Shown: positions 39,465 through 49,205, counted from the stretch's first letter. The stretch: DNA of 58,792 nt from Rhodanobacter sp. (GCA_004298505.1 SCRO01000069.1:1-58792); one strand, 5' to 3'. Notes: generated by a model not told the origin, from the sequence alone. Program-made: numbers and translations.

Positions 39465-40197
39465 ATGACTATTCAGAAAAAATTTGCCAAATTCACCAAA
39501 CTCGCTGCAACCTCGACGGGACATCCCATCGCTTTTCTCAGCGCTTTGGGCATCGTGATTCTGCGGGCGGCAAGCGGACCAATTTTCAAATTTGGTGATA
39601 CTTGGCAGCTGGTCATCAATACGGGGACTACGATCATCACGTTTCTCATGGTCTTTCTGATCCAGAACAGTCAGAACCGCGACACCGCGGCCTTGCAACT
39701 CAACAACCACCGGCTAAAGCCGGTGGGTTGGTATTACGGACTGAAAGTCCGGATACGCGTCGCCTGAACGACGCGTCCTTACTCCGACTCCATCTTGAAA
39801 TCATCGTTCGGCCTCGGCTGCAGCCATTGTCATAGCTAAAGCTGACCGGCTAAAGCCGGTGGTTTTAACCTTGCGGTGGAGAATAAAAATCGACGCCATT
39901 CTCCGTGCCACGAAAGGCGCAAGCAACAAAATGCTGGATCTGGAAGAGCTTGAACAGGATGAGCTGGAGCAACATCGGCAGAGTTTTGTCAGAGACGCCG
40001 AGAAGGCCCGTCATGAGAGCAAGCAACCGCCAGAACAAGCTTTGTCGAGCACCCGCGGAGATAATTGCTGTACCTGCGGCGTAACGGCCGCGTCACCAGT
40101 GCAGGAAACACGACATGACCCAAGCCCCACATTTTCTTTCAGCCTCGACTTTGAACGGCGATACGGTGAAAAACCACAAGGACGAGTCGCTCGGTGA
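39465..40197 (+). pseudogene. Second low-affinity iron permease gene, split by a small element
   Basis: The first part reads GHPIAFLSALGIVILRAASGPIFKFGDTWQLVINTG and IQNSQNRDTAALQL, like the intact homologue at 26452-26946 (QNSQNRESSSLHIKLDELIR). At 39704 the match stops inside a hairpin-ended element. After about 184 bp it resumes as KIDAILRATKGASNKMLDLEELEQDELEQHR. Removing 39704-39887 restores LQLKIDAILRATKG in frame. The tail runs open to 40197, overlapping the next gene, so its true C-terminus is unsure. The product as it stands is truncated after two membrane segments. Confidence 0.8.
39704..39887. mobile_element. Non-autonomous hairpin-ended element, IS200/IS605-like
   Basis: The 184-bp insert begins with a hairpin ACCACCGGC-TAAA-GCCGGTGG. 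Inside are CGGACT-GAA-AGTCCG and GCGTCG-CCTGAA-CGACGC hairpins. Near the right end is ACCGGC-TAAA-GCCGGT. There are no inverted terminal repeats of the DDE type and no target duplication is needed. Subterminal imperfect hairpins of this sort are typical of IS200/IS605-family ends and their non-autonomous derivatives. No tnpA or tnpB is present. Confidence 0.68.
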
Positions 40198-40576
40198 TCT
40201 CAAGGACATCATGACCGACACTACTACAGGGAAGGTTGCCTATGCCGTCCTGTCGTGCGGCGGCATCTTGGGCATGGGCGAGAAATTGTTCGCCGTGCCG
40301 TGGCAAGCGCTGGTCGTCGACGGCGAGAACAAGCAGCTGTTGCTGAAGATGGACAAGGAGTACCTCAAGAACGCGCCAGGTTTCGACAAGGACCACTGGC
40401 CGGACTTCGCGGACCAGCAGTTCACCGAGCCACGCGCTTTTGGCAGCTATGTGAGTCAACCAGAACCGCCACCTGCGTACGCGACCGTTGTCATGACCGC
40501 CAGGGCAGCCTGGCGCGTGTCCAGCCGCGAGTGCTGCACCACGATCGGCACGTCGGATTCGATGACGCTGGCGTAA
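40115..40576 (+). CDS. PRC-barrel domain protein with an altered C-terminus
   Basis: The first about 100 residues are a normal PRC-barrel protein: LSASTLNGDTVKNHKDESLGDLKDIM, AYAVLSCGGILGMGEKLFAVPW and LLKMDKEYLKNAPGFDKDHWPDF. After FADQQFTEP the reading continues into sequence antisense to the neighbouring transducer gene, giving about 45 non-homologous residues. The native end was probably lost. PRC-barrels in such small proteins are linked to stress or RNA-processing complexes; function unknown. It begins before the end of the split iron-permease reading. Confidence 0.72.
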   Translation: MTQAPHFLSASTLNGDTVKNHKDESLGDLKDIMTDTTTGKVAYAVLSCGGILGMGEKLFAVPWQALVVDGENKQLLLKMDKEYLKNAPGFDKDHWPDFADQQFTEPRAFGSYVSQPEPPPAYATVVMTARAAWRVSSRECCTTIGTSDSMTLA

Positions 40577-40848
40577 GGTGTATCGCGCGGTATCGGCTCG
40601 GGTTCTTCCAGGTCGTTGAAACCCAGATGCAGCGTGCGACGGGGCGGCACCGTCACCCGATATGGGCCGGCCGGCTCCTTGTCCTTGAAATACACCACAT
40701 GCGCCTCCTTGTCACCGGCGTTGAGTATGCAAGCCGCTTCGTGGCTGACCAGCCGGGGATCGCCTCCATCGGTGCTGTCCGGCGGGATATATCCTTCGGC
40801 GATGGCCCAGTGACGCTCGCCGATGGGCCCGGGCGTGGTTGGATTCAT
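40456..40848 (-). CDS. Anabaena sensory rhodopsin transducer (ASRT)-like small-molecule-binding protein
   Basis: The 130-residue protein has the ASRT family pattern GERHWAIAEGYIPPDS, SHEAACILNAGDKEAHV, KEPAGPYRVTVPPRRTLHL, FNDLEEPEPIPRDTPYASVIESDVPIVVQHSRLDTRQ. The fold is a beta-sandwich thought to bind small molecules such as sugars. No rhodopsin gene is near. It is the last gene after an enolase-superfamily gene (31-bp gap), which supports a metabolic rather than light-signalling role. The start ATG at 40848 gives MNPTTPGPIG. It overlaps the altered 3' end of the PRC-barrel gene on the other strand. Confidence 0.82.
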   Translation of the reverse strand: MNPTTPGPIGERHWAIAEGYIPPDSTDGGDPRLVSHEAACILNAGDKEAHVVYFKDKEPAGPYRVTVPPRRTLHLGFNDLEEPEPIPRDTPYASVIESDVPIVVQHSRLDTRQAALAVMTTVAYAGGGSG

Positions 40849-40879
40849 CCGCAGTCTCCTCTCGAGGTGGGGGTCACGT

Positions 40880-42040
40880 TTAGACGCGGAAGCGCTCGAC
40901 GTCGCGTTGCTTGAGTTCCAGCCCCAGGCCAGGTCGCGAGCGATCCACGCGAAGAGTTCCGTCGTGCAGCTGCGGCAACCCGTCGAAAAACATCGACTCG
41001 ATGCGCACGTGGTCATGAAAATATTCCACGTGTTCCAGCAGCGGCACGGCGCTGCACACATGCGCATGCAAATGCGGCGCGCAGTGCGCGGATACCGGGA
41101 TCTCGAAACTCCGAGCCACGGCGGCGCACTGCATGAAGCCGGTGAATCCGCCGCAGCGGGTGCTGTCGATCTGCAGGACATCGACCGCACCAGCGCGCAG
41201 CATGTTGCGAAAGTGATTGTCGCTCCAGCCGTATTCGCCCGCGGCGATGTCCATGCCGACGGGCGCCCGGTCGCGGATCAGGCGCAGGGCATCGAGATCC
41301 CGCGAGGGGCGCGGCTCTTCGAACCAGCAGACTCCCTGGCTCGCGAACTCTTCGGCGAGGGCGAGTGCCTGCTTGCGCGTGTAGGCGCCGTTGGCGTCCA
41401 CCATGAGCCTGGCGTCCTTGCCGACTGCCTTGCGCGCGGCACGCACCCTGGCCGGATCCACCGCGGGATTGGTTCCCACCTTCATCTTCACCCGCGGGAT
41501 GGCCTGCTCCACCCATCCGGAGAGCTGCTCCTGCAGTTGTTTTACGGAGTAGGACGTGAACCCGCCGCTGCCATACACGGGTACGGAGGGTCGCGCATGG
41601 CCAAGCAGGTCGATCACCGAACGGCCAAGCAACTTGCCCTTGAGATCCCATAGCGCGTGATCGGCCGCAGCCATCGCCATCAGTCCCATCCCGGGCCTGC
41701 CGATGTTGCGGATACTGCGGTACATGGATGTCCACAGGCCGGGAATGTCGAGCGGGCAGCCGCCGAGCAGCGCATCGCGCAGCGCATCGACAATCACCAG
41801 CGCGGTGCCCCGATGGGCATAGGTGTAGCCGATGCCCGCGTGGTCGCCGCTGCGTATGGTGGCGACCACGATGGTGGTCGCATCCCATTCCAGCGTCCCA
41901 TCGGCTTCGGGGAAGTCAGTGGGCACACTGTAGGCAACCGCCTCGACCGCATCTATCCGCGGTACCGACGAAGCGGACCCGCCAGTCTTGTGCCCCGCTT
42001 TCGCCATGGCCTTTCCGATGTGCTTGCGCGTGGCGGTCAC
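40880..42040 (-). CDS. Enolase-superfamily (mandelate racemase/muconate lactonizing-like) enzyme
   Basis: A 386-residue enzyme with the N-terminal capping domain and a TIM-barrel. Catalytic features seen are the KMKVG motif (KxK), metal ligands in MVDANGAY, FEEP and AGEYGW, and an HCAPHLHAH region near the end of the barrel. This places it in the MR-like rather than enolase-proper group. It probably dehydrates or epimerises an acid sugar; the substrate is not readable. A short basic N-tail precedes the domain. It follows the TPP-enzyme gene by 13 bp and precedes the ASRT-like gene, so the three form one transcript. Confidence 0.88.
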   Translation of the reverse strand: MTATRKHIGKAMAKAGHKTGGSASSVPRIDAVEAVAYSVPTDFPEADGTLEWDATTIVVATIRSGDHAGIGYTYAHRGTALVIVDALRDALLGGCPLDIPGLWTSMYRSIRNIGRPGMGLMAMAAADHALWDLKGKLLGRSVIDLLGHARPSVPVYGSGGFTSYSVKQLQEQLSGWVEQAIPRVKMKVGTNPAVDPARVRAARKAVGKDARLMVDANGAYTRKQALALAEEFASQGVCWFEEPRPSRDLDALRLIRDRAPVGMDIAAGEYGWSDNHFRNMLRAGAVDVLQIDSTRCGGFTGFMQCAAVARSFEIPVSAHCAPHLHAHVCSAVPLLEHVEYFHDHVRIESMFFDGLPQLHDGTLRVDRSRPGLGLELKQRDVERFRV

Positions 42041-42053
42041 GGGTTGCCTCCGG

Positions 42054-43486
42054 TCAGTCTTTCTCGCCGGGCAACAACCCGGCCATCAGATCGCGCACGC
42101 TCTGGCGAATGATGCCCACCTCGTTCGGATCGCCCTTCATCAGCGTTTCGGTGAACGCCTTGGCCTGTGCCAGCGTGATGTGCGGCGGCAGCGGCGGCAC
42201 GTCGGGGTCGGACATGATTTCAAGCAGGACGGGACGGTCGGCCGCGAATGCGTCCTCCCACGCCTTGCCCAGATCCTCCGGCTTGTCCACGCGAATGCCC
42301 TTGAAGCCGAGCATGTCTTCGGCGTAACGCGAATAGGAGAAATCCTCCACGTACTGGGATGCCTTGTACTTGGGATCGCCAGCCAGCCGCGCTGCTCCCA
42401 GGTCACCTGGTTGAGGTCGTGGTTGACCAGCACCATGACCACGAACGTGGGGGTACTCCACTGCTTCCAGTACCGCTTGACCGTGATCAGCTCCGCGTTG
42501 CCGTTCATCTGCATGGCGCCATCGCCCACGATGGCCAGCACGGGTCGATCCGGATGCGCGAACTTGGCCGCAATGGCATACGGCACGCCGCTGCCCATGG
42601 TCGCGAGCTTGCCCGACAGCGAGCCCATCATGCCCTTGCGCATCTTCACGTCGCGCGCGTACCAGTTGGTGTGCGAGCCACAATCACCGCAAAGGATCAC
42701 GTCGTCCGGCAGTCGCGGCGACAGTTCCCAGAAGATGCGCTGCGGGTTGATCGGGTCGGCTGGCTCCATGGCCTTGGCTTCCAGCGCGCGCCACCACTTG
42801 CGCACGTTCAACTCGATCCGCTCGCGCCAATCCGGATTGTCCTTGGGCTTGAGCAGCGGCAGCAGGCGCTTGAGTACTTCGGCCACCTTCTTGAGGTCCT
42901 CGTCCGTCGGCACTGGGCGAGGATTGGCGTAGCCCACGCCCGAGTACACCTCGCCATGCTTGCGCGGAGGGCTGGACACGGCGTCCAGTTCCTGCAGGTC
43001 GTTGGGCACGATGATGCAGGTCACGCAGCGTTCGGCCGCGGCGACGCGGATGGTGCGATCCACCACCACGCGCGCCTGCGCAGGCACCATCAGGGTTTCC
43101 ACGTAACCGCAGACATCGCCGAACAGCATTTGCAGGTCGACTTCCTGCTGGTAGTCGCTGCCCAAAGCGCTGCGCGCCTGCTGCCCGACGATCGCCACCA
43201 CCGGCATGTGGTCCATCTTCGCGTCGTACAGGCCATTCGGCAGATGGATGGCGCCGGGCCCGGAAGTGGCGAGACACACACCGACTTCGCCGGTGAACTT
43301 GGCGTGGCCACCAGCCATGAAAGCGGCCATCTCCTCGTGTCTGACGCGCACGTAATCGAAGCGGTCGTCGGCGCGCCCCATCGCGCCCATGATGCCGTTG
43401 ATGCCGTCACCAGGAAAACCGAAGATGCGGCGAACGCCCCAGTCACTGAGGCGCTGGAGAATGTAGTCGGCAACTGTCTGGCTCAT
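42054..43486 (-). pseudogene. TPP-dependent pyruvate oxidase-like enzyme with central deletion and frameshift
   Basis: The N-terminal PYR domain is complete (FGFPGDGINGIMGAMGRA, RHEEMAAFMAGGHAKFTG, LATSGPGAIHLPNGLYDAKM). After LKKVAEVL it continues at once with KRLLPLLKPKDNPDW. The central domain (about 110 residues, which in oxidase relatives holds FAD) is missing, in frame. The C-terminal TPP domain follows (MGSGVPYAIAAKF, VGDGAMQMNG, VLVNHDLNQVTWEQR). It then shifts by one base near 42400, continuing as LAGDPKYKASQYVEDF and VGIIRQSVRDLM. The enzyme is probably dead. The start at 43486 gives MSQTVADYIL. Confidence 0.82.
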
Positions 43487-43643
43487 GTTCTTTCCGGAAG
43501 TGAAATGACAGGACTCGGAGGGCGCGCTGCGCGTGCAGCCACTTCGCAAGGCTGCACGCCAGCGGATGAAAATCAGGTACATCTCTCGTGCCAGGAGGGT
43601 GAAGCGTGGTGCCCGGCGGTGTGCCACCGGGTTCCGCAAGATG

Positions 43644-43718
43644 CTGCAAACGTAAGCTCATGCGATCCGATCTCCAGCGCGAAATGGTGTCGCCATCGCT
43701 GAATCGTCACGTTTGCAG
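43644..43718. promoter_or_regulatory. Widely spaced inverted repeat in a divergent spacer
   Basis: CTGCAAACGT (43644-43653) and ACGTTTGCAG (43709-43718) are perfect 10-bp inverted arms 55 bp apart. They lie between the divergent TPP-enzyme operon and the GH39-glucoamylase gene. They could be two operator half-sites or one regulator site in each orientation; no regulator gene is adjacent. Confidence 0.4.
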
Positions 43719-43831
43719 GTTTACCGTTTTTGGCCTGCCGCCCGCCAGAAGTCCTTCGCCCCGGGTCACCCCCGGTCCTCACCGTGTCTGGCTCGCTTGC
43801 GATCGTGTCCACTCCGTCGAGCGACTCCCCC

Positions 43832-45908
43832 ATGACCACGCGTTTCACCTGCGACTTTTCCGCCAAGCCCGAAGCCTTGCCGCACTTCTGGGAACATTGC
43901 GTTGGCAGCGGTCATGCCACGCTCGCGCTTCGCGCGGACTGGCAAGCCCAACTGAAGCAGTGCCGGGAAGCGCTTGGCTTTCGCCATGTGCGTTTCCATG
44001 GTTTGCTCGACGACGACATGAATACCGTCATCGAACAGGGCGACGAGTTGATCTATTCGTTCCACAACGCCGATCAGATCTACGATTTCCTGCGCTCGAT
44101 CGACATGCGTCCAATCGTGGAACTGAGCTTCATGCCCACTGCACTGGCGTCCGGCGACCAGACTACCTTTCACTACAAGGCCAACGTCACGCCACCAGCC
44201 GACTACGGCCAATGGGCCACGCTGGTCTCCAAGGCGGCCAGCCACTGGATCGACCGCCATCATCGTCAACCTTGCTTTGCCACTGCATCCGGTCAAGGCC
44301 GAAACGGTCAACCTGGAACTGTTCAGGCTCCCCGGCGTGGCCAGTGCGCAGCTGTTTCGCATCGACGCGAAGCATGCCAACGCCAAGGCCAAGTGGAAGA
44401 TGCAGGGCGAGCCACGCTACCCCGATGCCGACGAGGTCGCAGCGATGGTCGCGGCGTCGCAGATGAAGCCTGAAAATATCAAGCTCACAGTTTCCGGCAA
44501 GACGGCAGGACTGGAAATCACCGTGCAACCGCAATCGGTGACCGCCATCGAGTTGCAGTTCGAGATGCCGGAAAGCGAGCCAGCGAAGAAGGCTCGCGCA
44601 GCGGTGGCCCCGCCGCACGCATTCAACGCCAGGGATCAGAAACTGCTGGACAAATTGCAGTCCGACGCCTTCCGCTACTTCACCGAGAACGCCAATCCGG
44701 ACAACGGCCTGGTCGCCGACAGCACCAAACCGGGCGCTGCCGCCAGCATCGCCGCTACAGGATTCGCCTTGTCCTGCTATCCCGTGGCCGCGGCACGCAA
44801 CTGGATGAGCCGCAAACAGGCGGCAGACGTCACGTTGAAGACCCTGCGGTTCTTCGCCGACAGTCGCCAGGGCAGCGACGCTCGCGCCACCGGATACAAG
44901 GGTTTCTACTACCACTACCTCGACATGAAGAGCGGCAAGCGCGCGCAGGCATGCGAGCTGTCCACCATCGACACGGCGGTGCTGTTTGCCGGCATGGACG
45001 TTGCAAGCACCTATTTCGACCGCAAGAGCAAGTCAGAGCATGAGATTCGCTCTCTGGCCAGAGATCTGCTCGAACGTGCCGACTGGAGCTGGACGCTGGA
45101 CGGGAACGGTGAGATCAACCAGTCGTGGAAGCCGGGTCAAGGCTTCAGGAAGGCTGACTGGGAAGGCTATACCGAAGCGCTGCTTCTCTACGTGATTGGA
45201 GCGGCCTCGACTTCGCACCCGTTGCCGCGTGAGGCCTATGAGAAGGATGCCGAAGGTTACGAATGGCACTACAACGCCGGGATGGAATGGATTCACGCCA
45301 CGCCGCTGTTCATTCATCTTTTTCCACAGGCGTGGCTCGATTTGCGCGGCTTGCACGATGGCCACGTCAACAGGCACGCGGACATCGACTATTTCGAAAA
45401 CACCCGTCGCGCGATTGCCGTGCAACGCGAGTATGCGCAGCTCAATCCGCGCAACCACGTCGGCTATGGCGAGAACATCTGGGGCCTGTCGGCCTGTGCG
45501 GGCCCGCACGGCGAGCTCACCTTGCGCAACGGCAACACGATGCAGTTCGACGGCTATGCGGCTCGCGGCGTGACCGCGGGACCGGACGACGGCACGCTGG
45601 TGCCGTGGGCAGCGACGACCTGCGTGGCGCATGCTCCCGAGCAGGCCATGAACGGCGTTCACGCTGTGCTGAAGGCTTACCCGGATGCCCTGAACAACGG
45701 CCAATTCGTTGGCGCGATCAATCCTTCCCTCCCCGGCGACACGCGAACCGGCTGGGTGGCGCCAGCCTGCTTCGGCATAGATCAGGGGTTGGTCGTGATG
45801 ACGATCGAAAACGCACGCACGGGAATGATCTGGGAGCTGACCAGAAACTCCCGCGTGTTCAAGAAGGGCCTGAAACGGCTTGGATTCCGCGGCGGCTGGT
45901 TGAACTGA
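43832..45908 (+). pseudogene. GH39-glucoamylase (GH144-like) fusion gene, middle deleted
   Basis: From 43832 the reading matches the first about 140 residues of the GH39 paralogue at 21637 (HFWEHCVGSGHATLALRADW, FRHVRFHGLLDDDM). At about 44255 it breaks and resumes in another frame at AIIVNLALPLHPVKAETV, in the C-terminal beta-sandwich. The catalytic WNEP and nucleophile regions are gone. From about 44630 a long, intact PF10091-type glucoamylase/GH144-like domain follows (GYKGFYYHYLDMKSGKRAQ, YGENIWGLSACAGPHG, GLVVMTIENARTGMIWELTR). It could be made alone from the ATG at 44277 (543 residues), so some function is possible. Confidence 0.78.
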
Positions 45909-46140
45909 AGTGGCTTTGTCGGAACACAGCGGCAACCGGGGCGGAAGCGCCGCAGGTCGGCGCATCACGCAGGCATCGGCTCGACCGGAGGACGAGGAAA
46001 ATGACATTGTGAATGGCACGAATGACTGCTCCAGTGCATCCAGTGCGCGCGAGCGAACCACCTCGCCGGGGGCTGGTCTCACCCGCTCACCCATAACCAC
46101 GCCTCAGCCTTGCGCAGGCACCAGTCTGCTGCTTCAGGTA

Positions 46141-47106
46141 ATGCGACTGGCTGCACTCTGCTGCGGTGTCCTGCTTCTCGCTGCCTGCGCGGGCGACACC
46201 CATCTCACTTTTCTTGACCCGCAAGGACCGATCGCGCACCAACAGCGCTGGCATTTCTACTGGGTGCTTGGCGTGATGGCCGTGCTGGTGGCCGGACCGA
46301 TCTTCCTGCTGCTGCCGTTCTTTGTCTGGCGTTATCGCTACGGCAACAAGAAGCCCAGGTACACGCCGAAATGGGAGTATTCCACGCTCCTCGAAATCAT
46401 GTCCTGGAGTGGCCCGATCGTCATCGTCATCGTGCTGGCGGTCTTCGTGTGGCGCGATACGCACAAGCTCGATCCGTACAAGCCGATCGCCTCCGACCAG
46501 GCGCCACTGCAAGTGCAGGTCATCGGCTACGACTGGAAATGGTTGTTCATCTATCCCGACCAGGGTATCGCCGGCGTCGGCACGCTGGCGTTGCCGGTGG
46601 GGCGACCGGTGTTCTTGCACATGACCTCGGCCACGGTAATGCAGTCGTTCTTCATTCCCGCGCTGGGCAGCCAGATCTATGCGATGGGCGGCATGGTGTC
46701 GCAGCTCAACCTGGAGGCCAGCAAACCCGGCAAATCGCTGGGCGAGAACACCATGTACAACGGCAACGGCTTCCACCAGCAGAAGTTCACCGCGGTGGCG
46801 ATGTTGCCTGCCGACTTCAAGGCATGGGTCCGCAAGGTACGCGCCACCGGCTTGCCGCTGAATGCACAGAATCTCAAAGTCCTCGCCCAGCGCAGCACCC
46901 GTGCCGACTTGATCGCCGCCCTCCCCGGAGCGCGCTCGATGGCTGGCAATGTGTATTTCACCAGTGCCAGCAAGTCGCTTTTCCCTGCCGTGGTCAAGGC
47001 CACCATGGACGGAACGCCGACGCTTCCCGAGTCTGCCTTCGAGCACAGGCACACCGCGACGCAGAGCGGTGACGCCGCCGATGCTGCAACGGGAAAACCA
47101 CGATGA
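46141..47106 (+). CDS. cyoA: Cytochrome o ubiquinol oxidase subunit II
   Basis: A 321-residue lipoprotein. The signal sequence ends with lipobox LLAAC, followed by two membrane segments (WVLGVMAVLVAGPIFLLLPF and GPIVIVIVLAVFVW) and a periplasmic cupredoxin-like domain (GYDWKWLFIYPDQGIA, MQSFFIPALGSQIYAMGG). CuA cysteines are absent, so it is a quinol-type subunit. I chose the ATG at 46141 because it begins the lipoprotein signal; the frame is open further upstream. It heads the cyoABCD operon; each following gene starts in an ATGA overlap. Confidence 0.93.
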   Translation: MRLAALCCGVLLLAACAGDTHLTFLDPQGPIAHQQRWHFYWVLGVMAVLVAGPIFLLLPFFVWRYRYGNKKPRYTPKWEYSTLLEIMSWSGPIVIVIVLAVFVWRDTHKLDPYKPIASDQAPLQVQVIGYDWKWLFIYPDQGIAGVGTLALPVGRPVFLHMTSATVMQSFFIPALGSQIYAMGGMVSQLNLEASKPGKSLGENTMYNGNGFHQQKFTAVAMLPADFKAWVRKVRATGLPLNAQNLKVLAQRSTRADLIAALPGARSMAGNVYFTSASKSLFPAVVKATMDGTPTLPESAFEHRHTATQSGDAADAATGKPR

Positions 47107-49205
47107 ACATCGTCGACCCTCCGCTGGGGCGGCTGCAGTGGTCCTCGCTGCCGTTCTGGGACATGCTGCAGCATCCGACCAAAGGCAACATCATCAACGG
47201 CCTCATCGCCACCGGCGCCGCCTCCCTGGTGGTGATCGGAGCGATAGCGCTGGTCGTGTTGCTGACCAAATACAAACTGTGGCGTCCGCTGTGGTCGAAT
47301 TGGCTAACCAGCCCCGACCACAAGAAGATCGGCATCATGTATGTCGTGATCGCGCTGGTGATGCTGGCGCGTGCACTGATCGAGGCGGTGCTGATGCGCG
47401 GGCAACAGGCGTTCGGTCTGGGCGGCGGGTTTCTGTCACCCGAGCATTTCGCGCAGCTGTTCAGCACCCACGGCACCATCATGATCTTCTTCATGGCGAT
47501 GCCGTTCCTTACCGGCGTCATCAACTACGTGATGCCGATGCAGATCGGTGCGCGCGACGTGTCCTTCCCCGTGCTCAACTCGATCAGTCTAGGCCTGACC
47601 GCAGCCGGCGCAGCGCTGGTGATGGTTTCACTGGTGATCGGCAAGTTTTCCACCGGCGGCTGGTTCGGCTACCCACCTTACACCGAGGCAAATTTCAGCC
47701 CCGGCGTGGGGCCGGATTACTGGATCTGGGCACTCAGTCTCGCGGGGCTCGGTTCCACCCTCACCGGCATCAACTTCGCGGTGACGATCTACAAGGAGCG
47801 CGCGCCGGGCATGCAGTGGATGCGCATGCCGCTGTTCACGTGGACCGCGCTGTGCACCGCCATCATCATGATCTTCGCGATGCCGCCGCTGACCGTGGCC
47901 ACCGCGCAACTGGCACTGGACCGTTACCTGGGATTCCACTATTTCACGAATGCCCTGGGCGGCAACATGATGAATTTCGCCAACCTGTTCTGGCTGTTCG
48001 GCCACCCCGAGGTCTACATCCTGATCCTGCCCGCGTTCGGCGTGTACTCGGAAACCATTTCCACGTTTTCCGGCAAGGCGCTGTTCGGCTACCGATCGCT
48101 GGTGATGGCCACCATGGCGATCGCGCTGCTGTCGTTCACGGTGTGGCTGCACCACTTTTTCACCATGGGCCAGAACGCGAACATCAACGCCGTGTTCGGC
48201 ATCGCCTCGATGCTGATCGGCATCCCCACCGGCGTGAAGATCTACGACTGGATGTGGACGATGTTCCGTGGCCGCGTGCGCTTTACCGTGCCGATGGTGT
48301 ATGCGCTTGGCTTCATCGTGCTGTTCGTGCTCGGCGGCATGAGCGGCATCCTGCTGGCCAATCCGACGATCGATTACCAAGTGCACAATACGGTGTTTCT
48401 GGTGGCGCACTTCCACAATGTGGCCGTCCCCGGCGTGCTGTTCGGCATGCTGTCCGCCTACCATTTCTGGTTTCCCAAGGCCTTCGGTTTCCGCCTTAAC
48501 GAACGCTGGGGCATGATCTCGGCGCTGTGCTGGATCTTCGGCTTCGTGGGCGCGTTCTTCCCGTTGTACGCGCTGGGCATCATGGGGCTGCCGCGGCGCA
48601 CGGTGGCCTACACCGAAGCGCGCTACGTGCCGCTGGAATGGATGGCTTTCCTTGGTGCGCTGCTGATCCTGGTCGCATTGCTGGCTTTGCTGTGGCAGTT
48701 GTGGCTATCGATTCGGGACCGCGCCGACAATCGCGTGTTTGTCGGCGATCCCTGGGCAGGTCGCAGCCTGGAGTGGGCGAACTCCGCGCCGCCGCCGGAG
48801 TACAACTTCGCCGTGATCCCGCAGATCGAGAGTCGGGACGCATTCACGGCGGCCAAGGAGCAGGGCCGCGCCTACCTGCGGCCCGATACCTATGTCGACA
48901 TCGAGCTGCCAAAGAACAGCGCGATGGGCCCGGCAATCGCCGCCATCTCCTTTGCGCTTGCGTTCGGTCTGGTCTGGCACATCTGGTGGCTGGTCATCCT
49001 GTGCTTCCTCGCCGCGATAGCCAGCATGATCATTCGCGGCTTCGCGCGCGACACCAGGCGGATCGTCTCCGCGCAGCAGGTGCGACAGGAACACCATCGG
49101 TGGATCGATGCCGTCGACCAGGCCACGGCCATATCCCGCGCCGACGAATGCACGTCGGTCAACGTCGGGCTGGCCCGACAGGAAGCTGACGGAGTGGTGC
49201 CATGA
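47103..49205 (+). CDS. cyoB: Cytochrome o ubiquinol oxidase subunit I
   Basis: The catalytic subunit has 700 residues and about 15 membrane helices. It carries the heme-copper ligands: HGTIMIFFMAMPF (low-spin heme His), GHPEVYILILPAFG (CuB His and the cross-linked Tyr), VWLHHFFTMG (CuB His pair), and the HFHNVAVPGVLFG region (heme His). It reduces O2 to water with ubiquinol and pumps protons. It overlaps cyoA by ATGA at 47103. The size and the long C-terminal extension match CyoB rather than cytochrome c oxidase. Confidence 0.97.
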   Translation: MNIVDPPLGRLQWSSLPFWDMLQHPTKGNIINGLIATGAASLVVIGAIALVVLLTKYKLWRPLWSNWLTSPDHKKIGIMYVVIALVMLARALIEAVLMRGQQAFGLGGGFLSPEHFAQLFSTHGTIMIFFMAMPFLTGVINYVMPMQIGARDVSFPVLNSISLGLTAAGAALVMVSLVIGKFSTGGWFGYPPYTEANFSPGVGPDYWIWALSLAGLGSTLTGINFAVTIYKERAPGMQWMRMPLFTWTALCTAIIMIFAMPPLTVATAQLALDRYLGFHYFTNALGGNMMNFANLFWLFGHPEVYILILPAFGVYSETISTFSGKALFGYRSLVMATMAIALLSFTVWLHHFFTMGQNANINAVFGIASMLIGIPTGVKIYDWMWTMFRGRVRFTVPMVYALGFIVLFVLGGMSGILLANPTIDYQVHNTVFLVAHFHNVAVPGVLFGMLSAYHFWFPKAFGFRLNERWGMISALCWIFGFVGAFFPLYALGIMGLPRRTVAYTEARYVPLEWMAFLGALLILVALLALLWQLWLSIRDRADNRVFVGDPWAGRSLEWANSAPPPEYNFAVIPQIESRDAFTAAKEQGRAYLRPDTYVDIELPKNSAMGPAIAAISFALAFGLVWHIWWLVILCFLAAIASMIIRGFARDTRRIVSAQQVRQEHHRWIDAVDQATAISRADECTSVNVGLARQEADGVVP

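Noticed and set aside
40456-40848. Light-sensing system around the rhodopsin-transducer homologue
   Set aside because: No microbial rhodopsin or retinal-synthesis gene in the window; the neighbours are metabolic enzymes.
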